Made by a program: the position numbers and the translations under genes. From Bryobacterales bacterium (GTDB taxonomy: Bacteria > Acidobacteriota > Terriglobia > Bryobacterales > UBA6623): a stretch of 46,581 nt of DNA. The notes beneath the pieces are model-generated. The model worked only from the letters and a program-made list of their open reading frames with translations, did no database searches and was not told where the DNA came from. The DNA lies in contig JAPPLB010000134.1 in NCBI GenBank assembly GCA_028819575.1, positions 1 through 46,581 of the forward strand, written 5' to 3'. Of the stretch, positions 6,613 through 15,160 are shown piece after piece (the stretch's first letter is position 1; every line of letters begins with the position of its first letter).

Positions 6613-7023
6613 ATGATGAGCCTGAAGAGATTTTTCAGGCGCACCTGTCTGAAGTGCCATTTTCTCTCCAAGGCAAAGCATCCTCAGTTCGGCAAAATTG
6701 AACCATGGACACATGCTGACCGTGCCAGTCTGCATATCGATGAAGGTCTCAACGAACTGTGCGCCCATGGAATATGGAACACCGGTGCTGACTCAAAACT
6801 GAAAAGTAATCTTCAGGAAATTCTTCTGAAATCGAGGCGAAACAGTTGTTTCTTCATCGAGTACCAAGCAGGGATGTCACTACAAGCGGCTGAAAAGCTA
6901 CTTGAGCACCGAGCAGCCAAAAGGGGAGCCCGGGTCGCAATCATCGCCCTATGCATTTCATTTGGGAGCCTTCTTGCTACCTGCATTTTAGTCACTGCTA
7001 GGTTGCTATCTGAAAAGTTCTGA
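6613..7023 (+). CDS. Hypothetical protein with C-terminal membrane anchor
   Basis: 136 aa; ATG 6613, with a second ATG immediately after. The N-terminus is basic and contains CLKC. The middle has 'CAHGIWNTGAD' and 'NSCFFIEYQAGMSLQAA'. A single hydrophobic helix of about 22 residues (about 109-131) lies near the C-terminus, giving a tail-anchored layout. Composition is lower in GC than the hairpin-led genes, which hints at a different source. I recognise the general pattern from genomic islands but no function. It is probably an operon with the gene ending at 6606. Confidence 0.7.
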   Translation: MMSLKRFFRRTCLKCHFLSKAKHPQFGKIEPWTHADRASLHIDEGLNELCAHGIWNTGADSKLKSNLQEILLKSRRNSCFFIEYQAGMSLQAAEKLLEHRAAKRGARVAIIALCISFGSLLATCILVTARLLSEKF

Positions 7024-7701
7024 TTACGTTGGTTTCTGCCAAGCTCTTGTCGGCGTGCGCCGCCCGAAACTCGATTCGGCGGCCCCCTCGTCACTAGCAT
7101 CTTCATCTCCTCCCACCACGCATTTTTCAGGCACTATTCTCCTTTTGCGATACTTTCGTCTCGGCACTGCTCAGCACCGACCCTCCGGTTGCTTCGCTTT
7201 CTTCGTTCAGCCGAGCGTTGCGTTCCCCGATCTCGTTGCGATTCTATACGCGAAGCGCTTCGTCCTTGCGTTCCGCTTCGCTTTAGCAGATAAGCACGCT
7301 CGCCGTCAGCATCATCTTGAGCATGATCGCGTTTACTGTTTTTATTGCGCAGCTTTTCAGCTTATTCGTGTAGCTCCTTTCACCAGGACTAACGACACGC
7401 CAGTGGTCCTAGCGACTATGGCCCGTCCATCCTCAGCCTCAGAGGCCATCCGCATTGGCGGTCGTGGAAGGGCTGTCTCGGCAGCTGCACGCGATGAGTT
7501 CGTCGCTTTTCACCGCAGGGTCCGGTTGCGGTTTCTGTGCGCTCGAGCTGCCTGGCTTGGCGCATCTTCCGATCCGCGCATCGAGAAGCGACAGGCGCAA
7601 TCACTCTGACTTCGATTTCGCGTCAGGGGCAGTCGCGTCGACGGCCATCGTCCGGGGCGCTTGCGCTTGTCCGCTGCCAGGACTCGCGGCATACTTTTCC
7701 C
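7024..7701. other. Gene-free stretch
   Basis: The frames open here have no recognisable protein features, and none has a convincing ribosome-binding site. No repeat, hairpin element or RNA gene was recognised. It may hold the promoter of the two-gene unit starting at 7702. Confidence 0.4.
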
Positions 7702-8112
7702 ATGATTCCCGACAGCGAGTCCGCTTACGCCCACGCCTCTTCCGCTGCGCACACCGAGTTCATTCATCGCAGCGAAGAACATCAACTTCTCCTGAACCGC
7801 AGAACCCGAAAGATGCAGTGGATCTTCCTCGTCTCGGTGCTCTCCCTCGGCGCTGTTTTCTTCGCACAGTCTGATGCCCAGCTCTTCTCGATCGCCGGCG
7901 CCTGGTTGCTGATCGTCCTGGCCCTCGCCGCCGTGCCGGGCCGCTGGTTCATCAAGGACCATCCGGGCGCTGCCGCCAGCGGTCCCCGGCCGGCCTTGCG
8001 GAAGCAGCCGCCGGCGGCTCCGGGCAAGCTTCGCGCCTGGCCGGCGAGGGAAGGATCGCTGCCACCGCTCCCCCCACGTGCGCGGCCGCCGCATGAGAGG
8101 ACTGATTCATGA
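7702..8112 (+). CDS. Two-TM small membrane protein
   Basis: 136 aa from ATG 7702. Two hydrophobic helices lie at about residues 38-56 and 60-78, separated by a short polar turn. They are preceded by a charged N-terminal helix rich in Glu/His/Arg and followed by a Pro/Arg-rich tail of about 50 residues. The stop overlaps the next start as ATGA, which supports the frame. No family is recognised. Pairing with a second two-TM protein suggests a membrane complex, by inference only. Confidence 0.6.
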   Translation: MIPDSESAYAHASSAAHTEFIHRSEEHQLLLNRRTRKMQWIFLVSVLSLGAVFFAQSDAQLFSIAGAWLLIVLALAAVPGRWFIKDHPGAAASGPRPALRKQPPAAPGKLRAWPAREGSLPPLPPRARPPHERTDS

Positions 8113-8672
8113 TCGAGCCTACTGATGAAACCCGGCGACTGGTCTGGGACGAGCTGGTCGATTCCGATCGCATGTGCCGCTACTACGGCTACCTCACTCA
8201 CCGCCTCAGGAACCTGGAGCAACTGCTTCAGTTCGTCGCGGTCTTCGCCGCCTTTGCCGGCCTCGCTGGAGTGCTGTTGCAGCTTCCGTGGATCACCTTG
8301 CCCAGCTTGGCCGTCGCAGCCTCGGCCGGCGCCATTTCAACCCTACGCAATTACTCCGATAAGGCCCTTCAAAGTAACGAGATCTTCAGGGAGCTTGGAC
8401 GGCTCGCTATCGAATGGGAGCTGCTGTGGAACAACCTCAGCGCCAAGGACGATGACACCGTTCTGGCGTCCTGGAAAAAGCTCAGTGAGCGCCAGTTTGC
8501 TCTCGTCGAGCGGGTTCCCTTCGATCTGCCTCTTTCCCCTTCGCTCGCCCGCAAATCGCAGCAGGAAGCCTACGAGTACTGGAGCGAGTTCGCCCACGCC
8601 GATCAGAGCTCGGCCACGGCCCTGGTCTCCGGCGAGTCGCGTGACGCCGCTGCAAGCATCGCCCATCACTGA
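8109..8672 (+). CDS. Two-TM protein with SLATT-like architecture
   Basis: 187 aa, ATG overlapping the upstream stop (ATGA). An amphipathic N-terminal helix (about 1-35) leads into two hydrophobic segments (about 40-75, with LPW between them), then a long soluble helical region with 'EIFRELGRLAIEWELLWNNL'. This helix/2TM/helix plan resembles SLATT-domain proteins, which act as membrane effectors in some nucleotide-signalled defence systems. Resemblance is at the level of layout only, and no cyclase or SLOG gene is adjacent. It could equally be an unrelated small membrane protein. Confidence 0.65.
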   Translation: MIEPTDETRRLVWDELVDSDRMCRYYGYLTHRLRNLEQLLQFVAVFAAFAGLAGVLLQLPWITLPSLAVAASAGAISTLRNYSDKALQSNEIFRELGRLAIEWELLWNNLSAKDDDTVLASWKKLSERQFALVERVPFDLPLSPSLARKSQQEAYEYWSEFAHADQSSATALVSGESRDAAASIAHH

Positions 8673-8700
8673 TCGGCATCACTGCCGAGCGCGCCTGCCC

Positions 8701-9186
8701 TTAGCGGCGCCGCCACGCTCTCGGATCATAAGCCTCCTTGTAGCTCCACATGCCGCGCCGCTCGCTTTTCGCCGCGCTTTCGGCATCCTGGTAGCGGTTG
8801 TCGTAGCAGGCAATCGCATGGCCGGACCGAACCAGCCATTCGCCCACGTCACATCCACGGCAGCTCACAGTTCCCAACACCCGACCGTAGCGGTCGAACC
8901 CCTCGACCGCTACCTGAACCCGCCTGCCACCAATCTCGCGAATCAACGCTCCTTTGACCCGCTTGCCGTGGTTGAACCAGAACCCCCAGCGGTGCTTCGC
9001 CGGCTGATTCCACTCCGGAGCGTCAAGGCCGGCCAGCCGCACCTTGTAGCCCTTCACCTTGAGGCCATCGCCGTCCGTCACATACGCCCGTCCGGTAATC
9101 GTGTCGCCCGGCTTCTTGCGGCGCGCCCTCTTCGCGATCACGTAGAACGCAACCAGGATCGCGATCATCGCCAGCAGTTCCATCAT
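8701..9186 (-). CDS. Membrane-anchored thermonuclease (SNase-like)
   Basis: 161 aa. The start at 9186 is the first of two adjacent ATGs, with a weak G-rich ribosome-binding site. An N-terminal hydrophobic helix (about 4-18) acts as signal anchor and places the domain outside the cytoplasmic membrane. The SNase fold follows: DGDGLKV (about 38-44), VRLAGLDAPE (about 49-58, catalytic Arg and Glu), 'YGRVLGTV' (second Arg about 102), and a C-terminal ERRGMW. These match the calcium-dependent staphylococcal-nuclease family that cuts DNA and RNA. It is on the strand opposite its neighbours. On mobile elements such anchored nucleases are often found near transfer functions. Confidence 0.88.
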   Translation of the reverse strand: MMELLAMIAILVAFYVIAKRARRKKPGDTITGRAYVTDGDGLKVKGYKVRLAGLDAPEWNQPAKHRWGFWFNHGKRVKGALIREIGGRRVQVAVEGFDRYGRVLGTVSCRGCDVGEWLVRSGHAIACYDNRYQDAESAAKSERRGMWSYKEAYDPRAWRRR

Positions 9187-9349
9187 TCCCCCACTCAGCC
9201 TAGCGGTCAGAATGCCTCGATGATCTTCCGCCAAGAAGCGGAAGCCGGCTGATCGTAACCTCTTTCCTATCTGTGGTGACAGGGCTGGTTTCGCCATGGG
9301 TACGCTTGCCTTCGGCGGTTCCGCTCGGGCCGCGCTTTCCCTCCTGTCA

Positions 9350-9398
9350 GGGCTCTCCGCTGTTCCGCCACTCGGGGTGAGCGGAACGCTCCAAACCC
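9350..9398 (+). repeat. 49-bp leader hairpin, copy 7 (divergent)
   Basis: Same length and position relative to the AGGAGG at 9408-9413, but about 5.5 kb from copy 6 and more diverged. The right inner arm is GCGGAACGC instead of GCGGAAAGC, and the left arm changes to contain GTTCCGC, so pairing is restored with one bulged T. Outer arms are partly lost. Confidence 0.85.
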
Positions 9399-9423
9399 CT
9401 TTCAGACAGGAGGAAAACCCTTC

Positions 9424-9651
9424 ATGGCAAACCAGACCCGCAAAACGTTCGTCACCATCAATTACCTGACCGCCGACGAGAAGTACGTATTCAGTTCGTG
9501 CGTCGTGAGCGACGAGGCCACCGCGAAGACGAAGTGCGCGGAAGCGCTGTCCCAAGGCATCCCTTGCTACTATCTCGTTCCGACCAAGCGCGGCGATAAA
9601 GAATGGCCCGCGTATCGTCGCGTGAACGTGGGGTTGTCCGCATCACCGTAA
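9424..9651 (+). CDS. Small hypothetical protein behind hairpin copy 7
   Basis: 75 aa, ATG 9424 with AGGAGG at 9408-9413. It is predicted to be a small alpha/beta protein with 'KTFVTINYLTADEKYVFSS' as two strands, a helix 'EATAKTKCAEALSQ' and a further strand 'CYYLVPTK'. There are no membrane segments and no paired Cys. The family is unknown. It is the only hairpin-led gene outside the left cluster, showing that the leader element travels with small genes across the island. Confidence 0.7.
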   Translation: MANQTRKTFVTINYLTADEKYVFSSCVVSDEATAKTKCAEALSQGIPCYYLVPTKRGDKEWPAYRRVNVGLSASP

Positions 9652-9766
9652 AGCCCCTGGCAAGCACTGCCACGAACGACTTTCGCTCCGGCGGCATCCA
9701 ACGTGGCGCACAATGTGAAGCCGCGGTGATCGCAACCCCTACAATCAAGGCACTCCCCTTTGCTCG

Positions 9767-10150
9767 ATGACTTCCATCATCGATTGCCGCCAAGCGATTC
9801 GCCTGCTGCTCGATAGCCAGCTCGATTGGCGGATCATCATCAACGAAAGAAAGATCGTCCGGGGCGTCGCCGTCTGGTTCGGCGAGGAGCGGATCTTTGT
9901 TGATGAGAAACTCCGCGTCGAGGGGAACAGCTGGGTCTGTGGTCAGAGACGCTTCACGCCGTCCGAGCTTGTCGCCCTCACCGAATGGGCTCTCACCGTG
10001 ATCTCGAAGTATGGCGCCAAGCGCTATAGCACTCGCAAGCTCAAGCCTCCCGCCGCCGTGAATCAGAAGGGTCAGAATCGGAAGAAGATCTCACGTTGGG
10101 AGATTCTCTACGCCGATCCCAGCGAGAACCCCGCCCCGGTACTCACTTAG
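9767..10150 (+). CDS. Hypothetical basic protein
   Basis: 127 aa from ATG 9767; the ribosome-binding site is poor. The N-terminal two thirds look like a compact alpha/beta protein ('LDWRIIINERKIVRGVAVWF', 'RIFVDEKLRVEGNSW', then an acidic helix). The last 40 residues are Lys/Arg-rich and could contact nucleic acid. No known motif was found. Codon choice is balanced and the frame is the longest in this interval, so I take it as probably real. Confidence 0.5.
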   Translation: MTSIIDCRQAIRLLLDSQLDWRIIINERKIVRGVAVWFGEERIFVDEKLRVEGNSWVCGQRRFTPSELVALTEWALTVISKYGAKRYSTRKLKPPAAVNQKGQNRKKISRWEILYADPSENPAPVLT

Positions 10151-10206
10151 TCGCGGTAAAGCCCCACTGCCGCGCGCAGTGTGAGGCAGCCTCTTGAGAA
10201 TTAACC

Positions 10207-10575
10207 TCACGGGCCAGGCTGCGGGACCGTCAGGACACGGTACAGCAGTCCGAACACGGTGGAGGCCAGCAGCACTACCAGCGGCCAGATAACCCGTTGC
10301 AAAGTGTCAATACGGCTGTTTACAGCATCGAGTCCAGTGCTGAGTTCAGTGCGCAGGGAATCGATCTTGATGTCCACTCGGGATTCAACCGCCTCGATCT
10401 TGGCGCTGAGCTCATCAAAGCGGGCATTAAGGACTGTGATTACGTTCTGGCCGGCTTGTGAGCGGACCTCATCATCGGCGCTGTAAGCCAGATCGGGTTC
10501 AACACCAACACTGCGCAGAGCACGGAATAGCGCACCGGAGGTCTCACCAACAGTAGGTTCTGTCCGGGTGGCCAT
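10207..10575 (-). CDS. Coiled-coil protein with C-terminal membrane anchor
   Basis: 122 aa. Residues about 45-92 form a coiled coil with regular hydrophobic spacing ('FDELSAKIEAVESRVDIKID', 'LDAVNSRIDTLQ'). A single hydrophobic helix of about 20 residues (about 95-115) follows and leaves a short tail. This coiled-coil plus tail-anchor layout occurs in many short bacterial proteins of unknown role. It is 182 bases downstream of the SIR2 gene on the same strand, so co-transcription is possible but unproven. Confidence 0.7.
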   Translation of the reverse strand: MATRTEPTVGETSGALFRALRSVGVEPDLAYSADDEVRSQAGQNVITVLNARFDELSAKIEAVESRVDIKIDSLRTELSTGLDAVNSRIDTLQRVIWPLVVLLASTVFGLLYRVLTVPQPGP

Positions 10576-10757
10576 CGTGAACTCAATTGTAATCCATCAC
10601 GTATTTTCCTGCCGCACAGATGCTGTAGTCCAGTTTCCGGCCGGAGCAGAAAGGATCGTTTCCACGACTGGTTAAACCACTCTAGAAATCAATTGGACTA
10701 TTCAACGACGGAATCGACGTTCAAGCTGAACAACTATCACGCCAAACCGTTTTCACT

Positions 10758-13700
10758 CTAGTCACCGCTTGCCTTGGACGCTGCATACCCCTCCCTCACG
10801 AATCGGACGATTAACAGAGGGTCGTCATCTCCAGCCTTAATCCATGATCTCACCACCTCATCCTCTCCTCGGCTGGTATCTGCCATGGCCCAGGCCAACC
10901 GCACACACCAATGTCTGCGTAATGGTAGTTCCTCCGCGACATTGCGATCCAACACGCTAGTTCGATAGTCCAATTCCGACCGAAATTGACTCAGCCCCTG
11001 TATGATCCGCGAATGGATGGCCTCGATATACTCTGAATTCCCGCCACGATAAACGGCGTAGGCAGCCCTCAGTGCTCCACACATGCCGCTTTGTTGACTT
11101 GTCGCAATCGCAACACCAATGTCCCGTATGTCTTCTACCGATGGTGGGACCAGTCGGATAGCAGCATCCCGGCCAGATTGCACAATCCACCAGTGTAGTG
11201 CGTTCCATGCAGCCATACTCACTCTCCCCTCCGTATGCCTAGCTCCCACCCGTAATCGATGTTTCCCTTCACCGGAATCTCCGCCCCCAAGAGCTACTGA
11301 CGCTGCGATCATCAAGTATTCGTTCTCAGGACTTTCGAACAACAGGGCAATAGGCATTCGGCGCCTCGTAATGGTGCTCACGTTCTCCGCCAATCGATGG
11401 AGGACCGAGTCTGGCGCTTGTCGATGCGTCATCACATCCAGCAACAGGCCAACCGCCTGATCGCTTGATGTGCCAGTCACCAAACGCCGACTTGACTCAT
11501 GACGAAGCCAATTCTCCACAAATCTCCAGAACCATTCCTTTTCACCTTCGCTGAGACGTATGGTGCGCTGCCCGAGATGGTCAGGGTTCCAAGCCGCCGA
11601 GACATTGCGAATCGTATTCGCCCCATTCTCTCCCGTTGCTTCATTCAAGTCGCGGCTGATCCACTTAGCGCGGAAACGTCGCTCAGCAATCCCATGCTCC
11701 GGTTCCGGGAGGACTAGATACACCCAATCGTCAAACAGTCGAATCTGCGGGAGTCCATCGGACTCTTGATGCATGGTTCCCCACAAACTGAAGGCTAGTT
11801 CCTGTTCTTCCGCCTGGGAAAGGAGACGTTTCCGCGAAAGCGCATTCAGTCGGTTGAACGCGAGGCGTCGAGTATCGTCGCTGCCACGAAGGGCCGTGCT
11901 GATCTGATGTACGCACGAGACCCAGTGTTCTTCATCTATGTCAGAGCGGTTGATTCTTGGGTACTCGCTGAGCAAGAGATCGCCTGGATCAATGTCCGTC
12001 AAGAGCGCATCCTCTGGAATAGGTGCGTTCAGAATCTCCCCGACAGCGCTAGCCCTTGATTCAAGATCCAAGGCGTTCCAACTTCGTTCCCAAAGAAGTG
12101 TGACGCACGACCAAAACTGGTTATCCACCCATCGACGGGGACGACTGTAGTGAATCGCCCACCTGAACGATTCCAAAGCCGAGGCAACTCCGTGGCGCGC
12201 GAGACAGCGCGACATGATCTCGATTGAATTCTGTGCCCGTGCTCGGTAGTAATCGTCTGCTTCTCCACTAGTAGGCCATTGCCCCAAAAAATGGTCTCGT
12301 GCCCTTTGCGCAGCGTCGAACAATTCCGACACCTCTTGGTCGGACATCCTTGCGAGGTGAGTCTGCGAAACCACGGCATCAAGCGCCTTGTCGTTTTTCC
12401 CTCCAACGAGAAGGAGTAGACGAGCTGCGTAGGCCGGAGCGAAATGCGCGACAAGACGGGCCGCCCGCTCGACATGTTCTTTAACAATACGCACACGCTG
12501 AATTCCAGAGGGAATGCCTGAGAGCTCGAGGAGTCGGATCACGCGCCACGCGGATCGAAACGAAGAATCTCCCTCATTTGACAGCGTAATGCGGTTTACT
12601 CGCCTTAAATCAAACGTCCAAGGCGAATCTTCACGCTGTTCCTTGATCATTTCTCTCACATACGCATCCAAATCGGAACGAGCATCGCCGTCGTGCGGAG
12701 CTAGTCGCGCCCACAGGTCGGCTTCGGGTTGCCAGGAGCTCTTGCCTTGCATCAACTTATCCCACCATTGCGCCCAGTTCAGCGCGTGGCGCCAGTGGAG
12801 CGCCCAACCAAGCCGTGAAGCTGTCAGGACCCGGTGATCACGTGACCAAGCCTGCTCGGCATGCTGGAGGGTCTGCAGCGCCAAATCTTGGCCACCATCA
12901 ATATCACCCGACTCCAGCATCAGCGCCGCCTTTCGCAAAGACCACATGGGAGTTGTTCCCTCTGTACGCCAACTGTTCAGAAGATCCCCCAGACCTGAGA
13001 AGTCCTGCACTCTCAGTTTCCACAGACAACGTTCGTGTTGTAGGCGATGGAACTCCGATGTGCCGGGGCGTACGATGAGCAACAGCTTTCCTGCCCATTC
13101 GTCGAAACTGGTCTGATTAAGGTCATGGCGAGAATCTGTCAGTACCGCGAGCATTAGTGCGATGCGGTCTTCCTCAATCTCTTGGAGGCTTTCGTCAGAT
13201 AGCTTGGAAGCTCGTGCCAGAGATTCCTCGAAGTTATTGAGCACGTCATTCGCCGCATTGATGAGATCACTCGTCATTGGGTCCATCAATAGTTCGACCC
13301 GCTCAAGCAACTCCCGCAGTACGATCAAGCGATCCGTAAAATTAAGGCTAGGCGCCACACTGAGCATCGGCTCGACCCACGGTTTGGTGGAATTCAAGAG
13401 TCGTCTGTGTTTTGAAAACGGAAGGATTGGCCAACCAGGATAGACGCGCCGGTTGTGCCGCCAGATTTTCGAGACATTCTTAACCTGCTCGCCCATTGCC
13501 TCCGAATTATGACCTTTGGAAGGGGCCTCCGGTGCTTCTTGCGGCTGGCCAGATGGAGGTACGGGTAACGCGATGCCTGGCTCACCACCACTGGCTGTGT
13601 GCGGCGGAGGGAGTGGCCAACGCTCTTCCCATGTTTCGCCTGCCTCCAACGAACTTAAAATCCAGTCAATAGCCCTTCGATGGCCCTCCTCGCAGCTCTT

Positions 13701-14498
13701 TGCCCCGGAAACCTCGGAAGCGAGATCAATGGGAATGACGCCTCGCTCCTCTAGCATCAGCCGGCTCGGCTGATCCAAATTCAGTTTGCCAGCAAGGTAG
13801 AGACGTGGTGCCGCCGGTCCGAGATGATCCCTGACCCAACCACACCAGTGGAGAAAATTAGGATCATCTCCCGAGAAACCGATCAGTAGAAAGATGGACT
13901 CCATGAGCGCCTGCTGTACCGTGTTCACAAACGGGGCAAACTGTGACGGATAGGTACGGTAGTCCTCTTCAGTGACAACAAATGGTCTATTAGACGGAAA
14001 TGAACCGTGTAGCTTGACTATCCGAGGAGCGACGGTCGTCGCCAGGTCAGCAGAGCAAAGAACATGATCGTAGGTCTGAGCGGTAACTCTTCTTGACGCC
14101 TTCTCCAGCAAAGTGTCCCAGTTCGTTGTAAAGACATCGGCCCATGGCAGGCGCAGGAGCCTCTTATGGGCTAAATCGGGTTCTCCATCGGGAACATTGG
14201 CAAGCAAGAACGAATCCAAAGCGGATTGTCCGAATGTCGCTTTGTACTGTTGGGCGAGGCGAGAGCAATCACGAGCAGTAACTGGCTCCCCCGAACAGCC
14301 TTGACCCGATCCGGGTTTCCCACATCGAAGTTGCTCCTGAAGCAGGACGGCGAGCTGTTTCCAGGTTGGCGGTTGCTTTTCAGTGGGATGGCCCGGTTCC
14401 GTCTGCCGGCTGAGGCCGGCGCCCACCATCACGCAAGCTCCTCGTTCGGGTCTCTTCCATAACGCCTCACGGATATGGGTGATGTGACGAGCGTTCAT
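10758..14498 (-). CDS. Large SIR2-domain protein, candidate defence-associated sirtuin
   Basis: 1246 aa. The N-terminal about 280 residues are a SIR2-like domain: GAGLS (26-30), TTNWD (124-128), KLHGSF (162-167, with the likely catalytic His) and LIGFSGDDPNF (205-215). SIR2 domains of this type in DSR, Thoeris and prokaryotic-Argonaute systems cleave NAD+ and cause abortive infection. The remaining roughly 950 residues are helical, probably repeat-like, with no Walker A motif, so an NTPase (Avs-type) design is unlikely and the layout is closest to DSR1/DSR2, where the C-terminal part senses phage proteins. It is longer than typical DSR proteins as I recall them. The gene has lower GC than the left cluster. 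No accessory gene is obvious immediately upstream. Confidence 0.88.
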   Translation of the reverse strand: MNARHITHIREALWKRPERGACVMVGAGLSRQTEPGHPTEKQPPTWKQLAVLLQEQLRCGKPGSGQGCSGEPVTARDCSRLAQQYKATFGQSALDSFLLANVPDGEPDLAHKRLLRLPWADVFTTNWDTLLEKASRRVTAQTYDHVLCSADLATTVAPRIVKLHGSFPSNRPFVVTEEDYRTYPSQFAPFVNTVQQALMESIFLLIGFSGDDPNFLHWCGWVRDHLGPAAPRLYLAGKLNLDQPSRLMLEERGVIPIDLASEVSGAKSCEEGHRRAIDWILSSLEAGETWEERWPLPPPHTASGGEPGIALPVPPSGQPQEAPEAPSKGHNSEAMGEQVKNVSKIWRHNRRVYPGWPILPFSKHRRLLNSTKPWVEPMLSVAPSLNFTDRLIVLRELLERVELLMDPMTSDLINAANDVLNNFEESLARASKLSDESLQEIEEDRIALMLAVLTDSRHDLNQTSFDEWAGKLLLIVRPGTSEFHRLQHERCLWKLRVQDFSGLGDLLNSWRTEGTTPMWSLRKAALMLESGDIDGGQDLALQTLQHAEQAWSRDHRVLTASRLGWALHWRHALNWAQWWDKLMQGKSSWQPEADLWARLAPHDGDARSDLDAYVREMIKEQREDSPWTFDLRRVNRITLSNEGDSSFRSAWRVIRLLELSGIPSGIQRVRIVKEHVERAARLVAHFAPAYAARLLLLVGGKNDKALDAVVSQTHLARMSDQEVSELFDAAQRARDHFLGQWPTSGEADDYYRARAQNSIEIMSRCLARHGVASALESFRWAIHYSRPRRWVDNQFWSCVTLLWERSWNALDLESRASAVGEILNAPIPEDALLTDIDPGDLLLSEYPRINRSDIDEEHWVSCVHQISTALRGSDDTRRLAFNRLNALSRKRLLSQAEEQELAFSLWGTMHQESDGLPQIRLFDDWVYLVLPEPEHGIAERRFRAKWISRDLNEATGENGANTIRNVSAAWNPDHLGQRTIRLSEGEKEWFWRFVENWLRHESSRRLVTGTSSDQAVGLLLDVMTHRQAPDSVLHRLAENVSTITRRRMPIALLFESPENEYLMIAASVALGGGDSGEGKHRLRVGARHTEGRVSMAAWNALHWWIVQSGRDAAIRLVPPSVEDIRDIGVAIATSQQSGMCGALRAAYAVYRGGNSEYIEAIHSRIIQGLSQFRSELDYRTSVLDRNVAEELPLRRHWCVRLAWAMADTSRGEDEVVRSWIKAGDDDPLLIVRFVREGYAASKASGD

Positions 14499-15160
14499 CG
14501 ATTCAGAGTAGCCTCGACTAAATCAATGCTTGATGCAATTTGCCTAGTCTGATCCATCATAGTGTTTGGGGTAACGGGCTGAATACCTCACGATTGAGTC
14601 TCACACACAGCAACAACAGCCGTACATTCAGATGCGCGGCAGGGTCTCGCAGATAATCCGCTGACCAGCTTCAGCAATCCAAATCACCTACAGCCGATTT
14701 GCAATCATCTTCACCCGCCGCAAGCCCATCTTCGCGACCAGCAGACCCCTAAAGATCTACCAGGATTTTCTGTGGTCATTCCCTTCGAGCAAAGCTCTTC
14801 CCTGGGCTGTATCACAAACGATCGTTTTCGCGATGGGTAGCATCGGCGGCCTCAGGCCGGCCGGAGCGACCAGCGGCCATCAGCCATATCGACGTGAGCA
14901 ACCTTGGCCAAGCGGCGGAATCTTCTGGTGCCTCGCGTGACGCGCACAACAAGCCGGATGCCGGAGGCGATCCCGCGGCAGACATTCTCCGAGGAGAAGC
15001 CGTCCACCATGCTCCAGTTCGCCAGTTGCCAGAGGGAAGTCTCGGCGAACGTCGCGCCCTTCTTGAGCAAGCTGCCGTGTTGTCGGCCGCTGCGCGGCGC
15101 TGAGCGGAGCGTACGCGCGATGAAGACGCTCTCCTTGGCTGGTCTGGTTACGATATTCAG
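14499..15160. other. Gene-free stretch between divergent defence genes
   Basis: About 660 bases separate the divergent SIR2 and AlbA_2-type genes and should contain their promoters. Short frames on the minus strand (14852-15179) have no recognisable family and may be debris. No terminator, repeat or RNA gene was identified. Confidence 0.4.

Noticed and set aside
7055..7609. 184-aa open frame on the plus strand
   Set aside because: Composition is erratic with Arg/Ser/Cys-rich stretches, there is no ribosome-binding site or motif, and it appears to be an open GC-rich frame only.
452..9398. CRISPR array explanation for the repeated hairpins
   Set aside because: The units are separated by whole genes, not by uniform spacers, and each has a fixed position relative to a start codon; no cas gene is present.
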